A stretch of 64,000 bases of DNA from Shewanella sp. Arc9-LZ (GCF_010092445.1 NZ_CP048031.1:1426001-1490000), one strand, 5' to 3'. Shown: positions 41,466 through 52,889, numbered from the stretch's first letter. Numbers and translations: made by a program. The notes: a model not told the origin generated them from the sequence alone.

Positions 41466-42218
41466 TTAAGTTCCTAAAATGGCGCCGCCGCTCACAGCTA
41501 ATACTTGAGCTGTCATATATTGCTGCTCTTCAGAGGCCAGCATGACGCAGGCACTGGTAATATCCTCCATGCGAGCTGCTTTTTTTAGTAACGTCATATC
41601 AATCACCTTTTGACCGGCTGGGCTATCTATCTCGTCGGCAGTTTGGTCAGTACGTACTATGCCTGGAGCAACGGCATTGACTAAAATATTGTGTTCTGCA
41701 CCGTATCTTGCAATCACTTTTGTTAAGCTGTTTAGTCCTGCTTTAGACACTGCATAGTGAACAGTTTTAGGCCCATGATATTGTCCCGCCACCGATGAAA
41801 TATTAATAATGCGGCCGCCTTGTTGCGCTTGCATATACGGAAAAACTTCTTGGCAGCAAATAAAGGGACCTTTCAGATTAACCCCCATTATTTCATCCCA
41901 AGCTTCATCGGTGACTTCATCAAACCAGCCGCGTTTGTTGATCCCCGCATTATTAACCAAGATATCTATTTTGCCAAAGGCCGAAACAGCTTGCTCAAAC
42001 AGCTGCTTTATTTCTGAACGCACTGATACGTCGGCTTTGACCGCTATAGCATTTTTCCCATGGAGGTTAAGCTTATCGGTTAACGCCTGAGCTTGCTCAG
42101 TGCTATGAACATAGTTAATTACGACTTTGGCCCCTTGAGCGCAATATTCTTGTGCAATCGCAGCCCCAATACCTCTGGAAGACCCCGTAATAACGGCAAC
42201 TTTCCCCGCTAAACGCAT
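41466..42218 (-). CDS. Short-chain dehydrogenase/reductase
   Basis: NAD(P)-dependent oxidoreductase of 250 residues, FabG-like. The cofactor motif Gly-Ser-Ser-Arg-Gly-Ile-Gly, Asn-Asn-Ala-Gly, catalytic Ser in Ile-Ser-Ser-Val-Ala-Gly, and Tyr-Ala-Val-Ser-Lys with catalytic Tyr and Lys are all present. The start overlaps the stop of the DXS-like gene (TGATG) and AGGAG lies 9 bases before. The operon context suggests it reduces the ketone made by the DXS-like enzyme, rather than a fatty-acid role. Confidence 0.9.
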   Translation of the reverse strand: MRLAGKVAVITGSSRGIGAAIAQEYCAQGAKVVINYVHSTEQAQALTDKLNLHGKNAIAVKADVSVRSEIKQLFEQAVSAFGKIDILVNNAGINKRGWFDEVTDEAWDEIMGVNLKGPFICCQEVFPYMQAQQGGRIINISSVAGQYHGPKTVHYAVSKAGLNSLTKVIARYGAEHNILVNAVAPGIVRTDQTADEIDSPAGQKVIDMTLLKKAARMEDITSACVMLASEEQQYMTAQVLAVSGGAILGT

Positions 42219-43996
42219 CACTTGTTTACTCCTAAGTAATCTGGCCATTGCAGTGCTAATCGCTCAATGATCTGCACGGGCATCATATCGCATTCAGTGC
42301 TGCACTCATCTTTGTTTCCTGGGAGCACAAACTTATCATTGACGCCACTTCTAAGTACTTGGATTGACATGTTTGCGTCAGCCAGTGTTTCAAGGATCAG
42401 AGAGCCAAAGCCGCCATTAAGCACGCTTTCTTCTAGTGTGATTAGATGCTTAGTGTGTTCAATTAGCTCAATAAATCGTGCTGCTGGGAATGGCTTTATC
42501 GACTGAACACAGATGATACCGCAGTCTTTTCCCTGTACTTTGAGTAATGCTTTAAGCTCATATGCTGCCGCTAAACGATTACCCAAACACACCAAGTAGC
42601 CATCACTTCCCTTTGCCGCCACAGATAAGCCACAAGGCTCAACAACACCAGCGTCAGGTTCTGGGCTTGGGATAGGCTCATACGGATACAAAATCACCAT
42701 CGGCCCTTGCGGGTTAGCAAGGCGTTTCTCAATTAATGCCGTTAAGTCGTCAGAACTGACGGGATACATCACTTGCATGTTAGGGAATGAGCGTAAGTAA
42801 GGGATATCATAAATACCGTGATGAGTGGCACCGTCATAGCCTGAAAAACCAGCTCTGACACCAAATATCGTTACAGGTAAGTCCATGTAACAAGCATCAT
42901 GAATAAGCTGATCATATGCGCGCTGCATAAACGTAGTTTGCATGCATACTACGGGTTTTTTACCGCCTAATGCTAAACCGCAAGCCATGCCAACCGCTTG
43001 TTGCTCGGCCATGCCCACATCAAGAGCACGATCTGGATACAGTGCTAGACATTCATCCATTGATGATGCATAAGGCGTTGCAGGTGTCATGGCAAACACA
43101 TCCTCATCGGTCGCCATCTTTTGCTTTAATGCTTCTGCCGCAACCACAGCATAAGTGCGGCCAACAACAGTTGCGGCGGCTCCTTTACCAGTTTGAGCAT
43201 CAAAAGGCATAGAAAAGTGCATCTTGTATGGATGATCTTTAGCGCAAGCTAAGCCTTTACCTTTCTCTGTTTTAACATGCACAATAACAGGGCGAGCTAA
43301 CTGTTTAGCTGTTGCCAACTGCTTAAGTAAGCAGGCGATATCGTGACCATCTTCTACGAGTAAATAACCAAACCCCATGCCTTCAAAAAATGCGCGGCTA
43401 TTTTGCTGCCAGTTTTCACCTGAAGTCAGGTTACGCATACCGCCAACAGATTTAGCAATCGCCATCTCGTTATCATTAATCACAATAATAAGTTTGTTGT
43501 CTTTATCTTCGGCGCAATAGTTCAGCCCTTCAAATGCCATACCTTCAACCAGTGAACCATCACCAATCATTGATACCACATAGTTAGCGGGCGATGTGAG
43601 CTTAAGTGCTTTAGCGTAACCCGATGCGATAGATAAAGAAGTACCTGCATGTGAGGCGTCAATAGCATCGTGCTCACTTTCATTACGGGCCACAAAACGA
43701 TTCATGCCGCGGTATTGATTCAAAGTAGCAAAGTTATCAACTCGGCCGGTTAAAATCTTATGGGTATAGCCTTGATGGCCAGTGTCGAAAATAATCTTAT
43801 CTGTAGGTGAATTAAACACTGCATGAATCGCTATGGTAAGTTCAACCACTGATAAGTTAGCGCCAATATGGCCACCTGTCGCCGAAATATTACAGATCAA
43901 AAATTGTCTAATATCTTCGGCTAGTTGCGTTAATTGTGCGCTAGATTGTTGCTTGAGCGCATCAAGGGTCGGCACAATTAATTGATGGGTATTCAT
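42218..43996 (-). CDS. Transketolase/DXS-like thiamine-diphosphate enzyme
   Basis: Protein of 592 residues with the plan of 1-deoxyxylulose-5-phosphate synthase: TPP-binding domain (Thr-Gly-His-Gln-Gly-Tyr, Gly-Asp-Gly-Ser-Leu-Val-Glu-Gly, Asn-Asp-Asn-Glu-Met), pyrimidine-binding domain (Gly-Met-Ala-Glu-Gln-Gln-Ala-Val-Gly) and transketolase C-terminal domain. It is somewhat shorter than housekeeping DXS (about 620) and sits in a sugar operon, so I take it as a specialised paralogue that transfers a two-carbon unit to an unknown acceptor. ATG 43996 follows AAGGA by 7 bases and lies 2 bases after the previous stop. Confidence 0.85.
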   Translation of the reverse strand: MNTHQLIVPTLDALKQQSSAQLTQLAEDIRQFLICNISATGGHIGANLSVVELTIAIHAVFNSPTDKIIFDTGHQGYTHKILTGRVDNFATLNQYRGMNRFVARNESEHDAIDASHAGTSLSIASGYAKALKLTSPANYVVSMIGDGSLVEGMAFEGLNYCAEDKDNKLIIVINDNEMAIAKSVGGMRNLTSGENWQQNSRAFFEGMGFGYLLVEDGHDIACLLKQLATAKQLARPVIVHVKTEKGKGLACAKDHPYKMHFSMPFDAQTGKGAAATVVGRTYAVVAAEALKQKMATDEDVFAMTPATPYASSMDECLALYPDRALDVGMAEQQAVGMACGLALGGKKPVVCMQTTFMQRAYDQLIHDACYMDLPVTIFGVRAGFSGYDGATHHGIYDIPYLRSFPNMQVMYPVSSDDLTALIEKRLANPQGPMVILYPYEPIPSPEPDAGVVEPCGLSVAAKGSDGYLVCLGNRLAAAYELKALLKVQGKDCGIICVQSIKPFPAARFIELIEHTKHLITLEESVLNGGFGSLILETLADANMSIQVLRSGVNDKFVLPGNKDECSTECDMMPVQIIERLALQWPDYLGVNK

Positions 43997-43998
43997 AA

Positions 43999-45210
43999 TC
44001 AATCCTTGTTATTAGGCTTTACGCAGATAAGCACAGTATTGGTGCCGTAAGGGTCTGTTTCATCATAAATAATGCCAGCTTTAATACCGATCACTTTAAC
44101 GACAATAAAGTATTGATTCACTAATGCCAGTAACTCGTTTAGTGAGTATTCGATTAAATGACATGAGTTAACAGGGATATGACCAATGCTGTTTTGAGGA
44201 GTGCTTAGCACTAATACACCGCCGGGTTTCAGTACGCGCTTAATTTCACTTAAGCACTCATGTTCAGGCACATGCTCTAAGGTTTCAAAGCTGGTGACCG
44301 CATCGTAAGACTCATCGCTAAATGACAACTTAGTAATGTCTTCGACAAAATATTCGGTATTAGCCGCACTGTTGTTCTGCTTTGCAAATTCAACACTGAG
44401 TTCGTCTAAATCGGCTCCGTGCACCTCTTTCAGGTGACTAGACATTATATTCACGCCGTAGCCATCGGCGCAGGCAATGTCGATAATCTTCATATCAGGC
44501 TTAAGGTGTTGCAGTGCGAGCTCGTAATGGAATCCAAGCCTGTCACCTGAAACGATTCGATGCTCGTTTACCTCTTGGCGCGGAATAGCATAAATTTGTG
44601 TTGCCAAGCGGCGACACTCGGCTAGGTATTCATCACTATAGCAAGGTAAGTCAGCTAAAAACTCGACGCTAAAACGCTGGGCATTCATTGAGAAATAGTA
44701 CTTAGGGTGCACACGATACTTTGCATCTTCAGCTTGTGTTAGTTCAGCGTCTATCGCTTTAAGCGCGCCCACACGGAAGATTTCTGAAGTGAAATGCACC
44801 GGAAAATCATCCGGTAGTTTTATGCAGTCTAGCTGCTTACTGATGGCTATATCGAGCATACTCAAGCTCGCTTGTGGGTCGAAGCAAAAATGAATACCAT
44901 CAACGCGGACCACGAAGTCGGTGTCACTTAGGTCATGGCTCGCTTCGATCATTCGGTTAAGCGGACTGGCATTATGACCGTAATAAAGAGACAAACGTTG
45001 GTCATCAATAAGTTTAACTATATCATCCAGCTCGCCGCCACGATCAAATTCAGGCGCAACTAACACTACATCAAAACCAGCAAAGTGGCACAAAACGCGT
45101 CGAATAGTACGAACAACGGCTATTTCGTCTTCAACCATGCCCATGCAGATATCGACACCACCCGCCCATGAACGCGAACTGGCTTGTACTAGTACTTTTG
45201 TTTTTATCAT
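43999..45210 (-). CDS. Fusion: nucleotidyltransferase-like domain plus SAM methyltransferase
   Basis: Two-domain protein of 403 residues. Residues 1 to about 200 resemble an SpsF-type cytidylyltransferase (Phe-Val-Val-Arg-Val-Asp-Gly-Ile at the place of the usual Arg-x-Gly-Asp segment), but without a clear N-terminal nucleotide-binding Arg-Leu-x-Ser-x-Arg-Leu motif. Residues about 215-400 are a class I methyltransferase: Ile-Ile-Asp-Ile-Ala-Cys-Ala-Asp-Gly-Tyr-Gly, Ala-Asp-Leu-Asp, Phe-Glu-Thr-Leu-Glu-His-Val. AGGA lies 7 bases before ATG 45210. It is second in the operon. It probably methylates a sugar or its substituent; the front domain may be non-catalytic. Confidence 0.8.
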   Translation of the reverse strand: MIKTKVLVQASSRSWAGGVDICMGMVEDEIAVVRTIRRVLCHFAGFDVVLVAPEFDRGGELDDIVKLIDDQRLSLYYGHNASPLNRMIEASHDLSDTDFVVRVDGIHFCFDPQASLSMLDIAISKQLDCIKLPDDFPVHFTSEIFRVGALKAIDAELTQAEDAKYRVHPKYYFSMNAQRFSVEFLADLPCYSDEYLAECRRLATQIYAIPRQEVNEHRIVSGDRLGFHYELALQHLKPDMKIIDIACADGYGVNIMSSHLKEVHGADLDELSVEFAKQNNSAANTEYFVEDITKLSFSDESYDAVTSFETLEHVPEHECLSEIKRVLKPGGVLVLSTPQNSIGHIPVNSCHLIEYSLNELLALVNQYFIVVKVIGIKAGIIYDETDPYGTNTVLICVKPNNKD

Positions 45211-45243
45211 TTTCTATTCCTATTAGAGCGGGTTTACTTTGCT

Positions 45244-46167
45244 TTATTTGCTGCGCTTACGAGCATATAGGCAGATCTCTCGACCAATCCCTACTTCAGC
45301 CATCGATTGATACCACGCCCTTTTTAAATCGTTTTGGCCAGATTCAATTAGGCTCATTTCAAACTTCATTCTTTTCTTATGGCAAGCTCTGCCTAACTCG
45401 TCATTACCGACGTAGTTATCCCCCATCAATAAAAACATATCGATAGGAAAGCTAGATTCCTTTAAAAAGACGTCGAATCCAGAATTATTGAGCAATTGTG
45501 TCAATGAACTTACATCAAAGTAATTAAGATGATGTGGCGGCGCTAACCACCATGGCTCAAGGCCATCAAGCTCTCTTACTGTCTTTTGAAAAGGGTTATA
45601 ATCATTGGGTACCGAAATACACAAAAGCCCTTCATCCTTTATCAGCTCGCTTATACAACCTAATAGCTCAATAGGATTGGGGATATGCTCCAATACATTA
45701 CAAGCATGAACCACATCGAAGGGCTCAAAATTAGCAACGCTGGTTGGGCTTAAAAAGTCGGTGACGACATCAACGCCAAGTTCTTTAGCATGCTCACTTG
45801 CTTGCTTTGATGGCTCAATGCCTTGTGTTGTCCAACCACGCTGCAACCCATGGTGAAGGAAAAAACCAGGGCCTGCGCCGACATCAAATACTCTTCTACT
45901 TTTCTGAGGCAAATTGGCTTCAAAAGTGTCGAATCGGTCGGAGAAAACTCGTTCCCACCATGCTGCATCTTCATTACTTTGGCTCAAAAATAGTGGTTTA
46001 TCTTTAGTATAATACTCTTCGCGATAAACTTGCTCTAACTCTTCTGGAGTCGGCATAGGCATCACATGTTTAAAACCACACTCTTTGCAATCGATAACAT
46101 CATAACCATGACGAGAATCGATGACTTTACCACTGTGCAAATGGAATCCGCTGTTTATGTCAGCCAT
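45244..46167 (-). CDS. Class I SAM-dependent methyltransferase with zinc-ribbon-like N-terminus
   Basis: Protein of 307 residues. The N-terminus has an Asp-Cys-Lys-Glu-Cys-Gly-Phe-Lys-His segment, as in sugar C- and O-methyltransferases. The Rossmann part reads Val-Phe-Asp-Val-Gly-Ala-Gly-Pro-Gly-Phe-Phe and Ala-Cys-Asn-Val-Leu-Glu-His-Ile-Pro. AGGAG lies 8 bases before ATG 46167; the longer frame to 46206 runs into the promoter and is rejected. It is the first gene of a five-gene operon behind a sigma-54 element. Confidence 0.87.
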   Translation of the reverse strand: MADINSGFHLHSGKVIDSRHGYDVIDCKECGFKHVMPMPTPEELEQVYREEYYTKDKPLFLSQSNEDAAWWERVFSDRFDTFEANLPQKSRRVFDVGAGPGFFLHHGLQRGWTTQGIEPSKQASEHAKELGVDVVTDFLSPTSVANFEPFDVVHACNVLEHIPNPIELLGCISELIKDEGLLCISVPNDYNPFQKTVRELDGLEPWWLAPPHHLNYFDVSSLTQLLNNSGFDVFLKESSFPIDMFLLMGDNYVGNDELGRACHKKRMKFEMSLIESGQNDLKRAWYQSMAEVGIGREICLYARKRSK

Positions 46168-46201
46168 ATTAACTTCTCCTATACATAACTCGCAAATGTA
46201 A

Positions 46202-46218
46202 AGCAAAATATATGCCGT
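46202..46218 (-). promoter_or_regulatory. Sigma-54 promoter of the methyltransferase operon
   Basis: On the minus strand ACGGCATATATTTTGCTT: CGG, 8 bases, TTGC. Predicted start near 46193, only about 26 bases before ATG 46167, which leaves the ribosome site intact. The -24 form (CGGCA) is the same as at flgT. Confidence 0.7.
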
Positions 46219-46595
46219 TATATTTTTGACGTTAAGGATACTCTTAAAATAAATAGTTTTACTTCAGTTAATTATAATAATATGAGTAAAAGCATCGGAC
46301 TGAACAAATAAATGGATGAACACATGTGATTATGGCATGTTGATAACCTTTTGCGAAAGACCAATTGATTAATTAAACTTTCTATACAATTGAGTTGCTG
46401 CTACGTGCGTAAACCTAATTTTGTTCATTATTATGCACATATCTGAGATACGATAACTCTCAATAAACTCCATCTTAATATATTAAATAGACTATTGATT
46501 GAGTATCCCTTGATTTATACTTAAACTTAAATATTTAAAGCAGATTGACAGATGCTTTCATAACAACACAAAGTTAATTCTCGCTAAGAGTGCTT
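46219..46595. other. Divergent intergenic region before the GH57-like gene
   Basis: AT-rich region with no gene I can support. A weak sigma-54-like element (TTG, 8 bases, TTGC at 46340-46354) faces the GH57-like gene but lacks the -24 GG, so I do not call it. Confidence 0.35.
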
Positions 46596-48515
46596 ATGCC
46601 TATTTATACCCAAAGCCATAATATTTATGCTATTTTTCATTTAAATCTCGCTTTTTCCTCTATAGATAGTAGCGATCATAGAAGAGTCATAGAGGATTGC
46701 TATTGGCCTATACTGCAAACCATCGTAAACGAAGGTATACCTATAGGTATTGAGTTAACTGGTTATACTTTAGAATGTATTCAAGCTATAGACCCTAATT
46801 GGGTTAGCAAGCTTAAGTTTTTACTGAAAGATGATCGCTGCGATCTTATTGCTAGTGGCTATAGTCAGATCATTGGCCCACTAATTCCAGCTACAGTTAA
46901 TCAAGAGAATCTCAGACTAGGACAACAATCTTACCAAAATCTCCTAGGTGCGACCCCTCGGATTGCCTATCTGAATGAACAAACTGTTTCAGCGAGCATT
47001 TTAGATATTTATATCGATGCAGGATTTGAAGCAGTTGTAATTGAGTGGGATAACCCATACTCGAACAGTCCTGACTGGCAACTAAAGATGCTTAATAGAC
47101 CGCAATCTTTATTGAGTGCGAGTGGCAGACAAATTAAGGTGATTTGGAACCATGCTACTGCCTTCCAGAGGTTTCAGCGTTATGTTCACAGTGAGCTTAC
47201 TATAGGTGACTATAGCGACTATTTAGAACAGGCTATACAACCTGATACCCTTGCATTTCCAGTGTATGGTAGCGACGCTGAAGTCTTTGATTTTCGTCCT
47301 GGGCGTTACCATACAGAAGAGGTTCAAATAAGAGGCGAGTGGGAACGCATAACGCAGTTGTTTAAAGCACTAGAGACAAACAAGAAATATAATTGGATAA
47401 AAATATCCAAACTTTTATCTTTGTGGCGTCAAGATTCCCCTCTAAAGCTAACCAATGCTGAACACCCTGTAGCAGTAAAAAAGCAGGCAAAGTATAATAT
47501 ATGTCGCTGGGGGCTAAGTGGTCGCAATGACTTATTACTCAACACCCTATGCTATCAAAGATTCAAGGAACTAAATGACCAGAAAAGTGGCGATGAAGAA
47601 TGGCGCAACCTGTGCCGTCTTTGGGCTAGCGATTTAAGGACGCATTTAACACAAATCCGATATGAAGCACTACATATAAAATCACATAGGAGTAATGAGC
47701 CAATCTTTACACCATGGGAGCATAAAGCCGAGATTAGGATTCAATATGACAATGAGCGCCGAAGGCTACAGATAAATACCCAAGAGATAGCATTGACTCT
47801 CAACTGTAACCGGGGTTTGGCGATTGACTCACTGGCTTTTTCTAGCCATGATTTTGTTCCAATAACTGGCACTTTACCTCAGGGATACTTTGATCATATT
47901 AATCATGGCGTCGACTTTTATACTAACCACCTATTAATTGAGCGATTTCTAAACCGCGATAGAGTTACCGATCTCAACAGAGTAAATTATGAACTTGCAC
48001 AGCAAGATGGTGGACTAATCATCTACTGTCGTCAGTCGCTTAAAAGTGGATTGTTACTAAAATGGTATCGTCTCAATGGTGAAATTTTGCACACTGGATT
48101 CCATTTTGAAGATACGCTTAGACCAGAGGCCTCAATAAGGCTAGGTTTCTTAACGCTGCTAGATTGTGAAGCAAGAGCTTGGTATCAGACACATTTGGGC
48201 GGTATAGACGCGGAATCTTTTCAAATTAGTCAAGATATGGACCAAGGAGCACCAATTTCCTCTATCGTATCTAGTACTAGTGCACTTGGGGCTACAGACG
48301 GTTCAATCAGTTTTGGTAATAAAAATAGGGGCGTACAAGTTAGCTGGGATCCAGCCCTCTGTGCTGCCTTACCTATGATATCTTCTAAACAAATAGGCTC
48401 TCAGTATTTAAATCGTCTCTGGTTCTCACTCGCCGAAGCCGATGAGACCTTAAAATCTGGCGGTAGCCTGCTTGATTTTGAATTTTGTATTACCCCAAGG
48501 GAGTCTCTAGTATGA
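46596..48515 (+). CDS. Glycoside hydrolase family 57-like protein
   Basis: Protein of 639 residues. The N-terminal half (about 10-330) looks like a GH57/polysaccharide-deacetylase barrel: Phe-His-Leu-Asn-Leu-Ala-Phe-Ser-Ser, Leu-Ile-Ala-Ser-Gly-Tyr-Ser-Gln, Tyr-Leu-Asn-Glu-Gln-Thr-Val and Tyr-Gly-Ser-Asp-Ala-Glu-Val-Phe-Asp-Phe-Arg-Pro-Gly, the Glu and Asp being at places used as catalytic residues in GH57. The C-terminal half is beta-rich. No signal peptide, so cytoplasmic. Its stop overlaps the next start (ATGA). I infer a role in making or trimming the flagellin glycan, perhaps as a transferase; activity is not proven. Confidence 0.7.
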   Translation: MPIYTQSHNIYAIFHLNLAFSSIDSSDHRRVIEDCYWPILQTIVNEGIPIGIELTGYTLECIQAIDPNWVSKLKFLLKDDRCDLIASGYSQIIGPLIPATVNQENLRLGQQSYQNLLGATPRIAYLNEQTVSASILDIYIDAGFEAVVIEWDNPYSNSPDWQLKMLNRPQSLLSASGRQIKVIWNHATAFQRFQRYVHSELTIGDYSDYLEQAIQPDTLAFPVYGSDAEVFDFRPGRYHTEEVQIRGEWERITQLFKALETNKKYNWIKISKLLSLWRQDSPLKLTNAEHPVAVKKQAKYNICRWGLSGRNDLLLNTLCYQRFKELNDQKSGDEEWRNLCRLWASDLRTHLTQIRYEALHIKSHRSNEPIFTPWEHKAEIRIQYDNERRRLQINTQEIALTLNCNRGLAIDSLAFSSHDFVPITGTLPQGYFDHINHGVDFYTNHLLIERFLNRDRVTDLNRVNYELAQQDGGLIIYCRQSLKSGLLLKWYRLNGEILHTGFHFEDTLRPEASIRLGFLTLLDCEARAWYQTHLGGIDAESFQISQDMDQGAPISSIVSSTSALGATDGSISFGNKNRGVQVSWDPALCAALPMISSKQIGSQYLNRLWFSLAEADETLKSGGSLLDFEFCITPRESLV

Positions 48516-50221
48516 CTAAGACGCTTGCTATTGTGGGTGCACGGCTTAATTCAAGCCGTCTCGCGAAGAAGCACCTGCTTTCACTTGCCGACGAACCCAT
48601 GATTGGGCATATTTGGCGTCGTCTAAAATTGTGTAGCCAAGTAGACAGCACGGAGCTTGCCACCACAGCCGACAGTTTTAACCAACCGCTGATCGATTGG
48701 GCTAACATTCATCAGATAAACTGTCATCCCTTCTATGGTGATGTTAACGACCTTATGGCTAGACTAGATAAGATCATTCAAAGAGAAGCACCGGCCTATA
48801 TTCTCTATATATGCGGTGATTGCCCCTTGATTGATCCGGGCTTTATCGACCACGGCCTCAGCACCTTAAAGGCTTCAGGTAAGGATAGCATCACATTGCG
48901 GGAGGGGGTTAAGACACTGCATGAAGGAATATCTTTTTATAGCCGCCATGGATGGGAAAAATTGATGACGGCAAGCCAGTGTATAATGTCGCGCGAACAC
49001 GTAGGATACGCTGACACACTGACACCAGTGTTAAATAAAGAGAGCATCAATGACAGTAGCGATTTTTCTAAAATTGACCACAGAATATCGGTAGATACCC
49101 AAGCCGACTATCTCTTTATGGCTGAGGTATATCAACGTTGGTATGATTGCCATCCTACCAATTCCATTGTGAGTTTAGCCTGGGTACAACAACAGCTTAT
49201 TACTGATTCTCTACTGGCCAATATCAACACTCATGTCGCTCAAAAAGCCGCCGATAAGCAATATGCTAAAGCTAGCCTATATTGCCACCTAGGCGAAAAT
49301 ATTGGCTTAGGACATTTTAGACGTATAAAATTAATCGCCGATGCACTGCAGGAATATCTTAGCATCGGTTGCACTATTCATGTTCTACACGATGGTAAGT
49401 CATTGGCAAATGGCGATTCTAAGATAAAATGGTATCAAACTGAAGCTCAACTGCTAAAAGTCATTACATCAGATAGTAATCCACTATTACTCCTCGACTT
49501 TCATCCAAAGTTTATATCTCTTGTCGAACTCACTCAGGCCTTATTACCCCCTAAACAAAGAGGAGCAAAGCTTATTGGCATAGATAAATTAGCTTCATTG
49601 CTTCCTACGCTAGATTGGTTATTCATTCCAAGTTTTAATACAACCTTAAGAGGTGAAAAAATATCTACAGGCTGGAAAAACTACTTATTTAAGACCATGC
49701 CTAAACGAGATAAACAACATCAAATTTTGGTACTAACTGGTGGCAGTGACGCTTTACACTATGGCGATGAATTCCCCTCCATGCTGGAAAATTTGCAGTT
49801 AAATTGGCCTATAATCTGGATTCAAGGCCCCTTGGCTAAGCCTCCAATAATCCGACAGGGTGCAAACATAAAGGTTTTAAAAGATCCACAAAACCTTTAC
49901 GGACTCATCGCTGAATCAGAAATAGTTTTATCTTGTTATGGTCTATCCCTATTTGAATCGATCTTTTCTAACGCTGCCACTTTATTATTACCGCCACAGC
50001 ATCTTTGTGATGATGAAGAATTACAAAATCTTTCGGAAGAGAAATGTTGCCTAATAAGTAAGTCTCTAGCCGATGCCTGCACTCAATTGGTTGATCTAGT
50101 TGCTAGCGAAACAGCAAGAAACACTTTGAAAAAAAAGGCTAAAAAGGTATTTGCGGATCATAAAGGGATAACACAGCTTATTGACGACATCACACAACTG
50201 ATGAAAGATAGTCAAATTTAA
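48512..50221 (+). CDS. Fused SpsF-like cytidylyltransferase and PseG/SpsG-like protein
   Basis: Two enzymes in one chain of 569 residues. Residues 1 to about 240 are an SpsF/NeuA-type nucleotidyltransferase: Ile-Val-Gly-Ala-Arg-Leu-Asn-Ser-Ser-Arg-Leu, Tyr-Ile-Cys-Gly-Asp-Cys-Pro-Leu-Ile-Asp. Residues about 255-565 are a PseG/SpsG GT-B-like domain: Asn-Ile-Gly-Leu-Gly-His-Phe-Arg-Arg, Leu-Thr-Gly-Gly-Ser-Asp, and Ser-Cys-Tyr-Gly-Leu-Ser-Leu-Phe-Glu. In the pseudaminate route PseG removes UDP and PseF activates the final sugar with CMP, so the fusion could cover steps 4 and 6. AAGGGAG precedes ATG 48512. Confidence 0.82.
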   Translation: MTKTLAIVGARLNSSRLAKKHLLSLADEPMIGHIWRRLKLCSQVDSTELATTADSFNQPLIDWANIHQINCHPFYGDVNDLMARLDKIIQREAPAYILYICGDCPLIDPGFIDHGLSTLKASGKDSITLREGVKTLHEGISFYSRHGWEKLMTASQCIMSREHVGYADTLTPVLNKESINDSSDFSKIDHRISVDTQADYLFMAEVYQRWYDCHPTNSIVSLAWVQQQLITDSLLANINTHVAQKAADKQYAKASLYCHLGENIGLGHFRRIKLIADALQEYLSIGCTIHVLHDGKSLANGDSKIKWYQTEAQLLKVITSDSNPLLLLDFHPKFISLVELTQALLPPKQRGAKLIGIDKLASLLPTLDWLFIPSFNTTLRGEKISTGWKNYLFKTMPKRDKQHQILVLTGGSDALHYGDEFPSMLENLQLNWPIIWIQGPLAKPPIIRQGANIKVLKDPQNLYGLIAESEIVLSCYGLSLFESIFSNAATLLLPPQHLCDDEELQNLSEEKCCLISKSLADACTQLVDLVASETARNTLKKKAKKVFADHKGITQLIDDITQLMKDSQI

Positions 50222-50300
50222 TCTTTATAGCTAAATTTATATCCAATAAAAAGTCAATATAACGATCTAATTGGCCTGCGCCTAACGATACCGAGTTAAG

Positions 50301-52486
<2,186 letters not shown>

Positions 52487-52514
52487 CTAGCAACTTGTAA
52501 TATTGATCATTTAA

Positions 52515-52531
52515 GGCAAAAATTGAGCCAA
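52515..52531 (-). promoter_or_regulatory. Sigma-54 promoter of pseBC
   Basis: On the minus strand ATTGGCTCAATTTTTGCC: TGG, 8 bases, TTGC. Predicted start near 52505, about 67 bases before ATG 52438. Confidence 0.75.
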
Positions 52532-52871
52532 TAAGGCGTAAAATCAATGCTTGAACGTAGTTTACTCAACAATAAAGCTCTATTAGTATATGTGGTTACT
52601 AGTAAAGTTTATATTATTATATAGACTAATTTCGGCTTTATTGCATCAAACCGGCTTTTTCTAGCTATCCCATCAGGGCGACCGCATGAGTGTGCGTTTT
52701 TTGAGCACTATGAATAATTTCAATACTGAATCACTTCCAATCATTCATGAAGTGATAACGTACTGAACAAATATAGTTCTAAAAAAATACTTAATCTGTA
52801 TGAAAAATGTTCACGATCTCGCCCTGCAACATCATGTAGCTAAATGTAAATATAAACTGTCAAAAAATAAC
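52532..52871. other. Non-coding stretch between pseBC and maf promoters
   Basis: A 340-base AT-rich region between two divergent sigma-54 elements. A small hairpin (ACCGCA-TGCGTTTTTT type) lies at about 52679-52702 on the plus strand. No gene is supported; activator (FlrA/FlrC-like) sites would be expected here but I cannot identify them. Confidence 0.35.
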
Positions 52872-52889
52872 ATGGTGCATTTATTGCAT
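52872..52889 (+). promoter_or_regulatory. Sigma-54 promoter of the maf gene
   Basis: ATGGTGCATTTATTGCAT: TGG, 8 bases, TTGC. Predicted start near 52899, about 74 bases before ATG 52973. The -24 box is less canonical (TGGTGC) than the others. Confidence 0.6.

Noticed and set aside
46340..46354. Sigma-54-like element facing the GH57-like gene
   Set aside because: Spacing is right but the -24 GG is missing (TTG instead of TGG).
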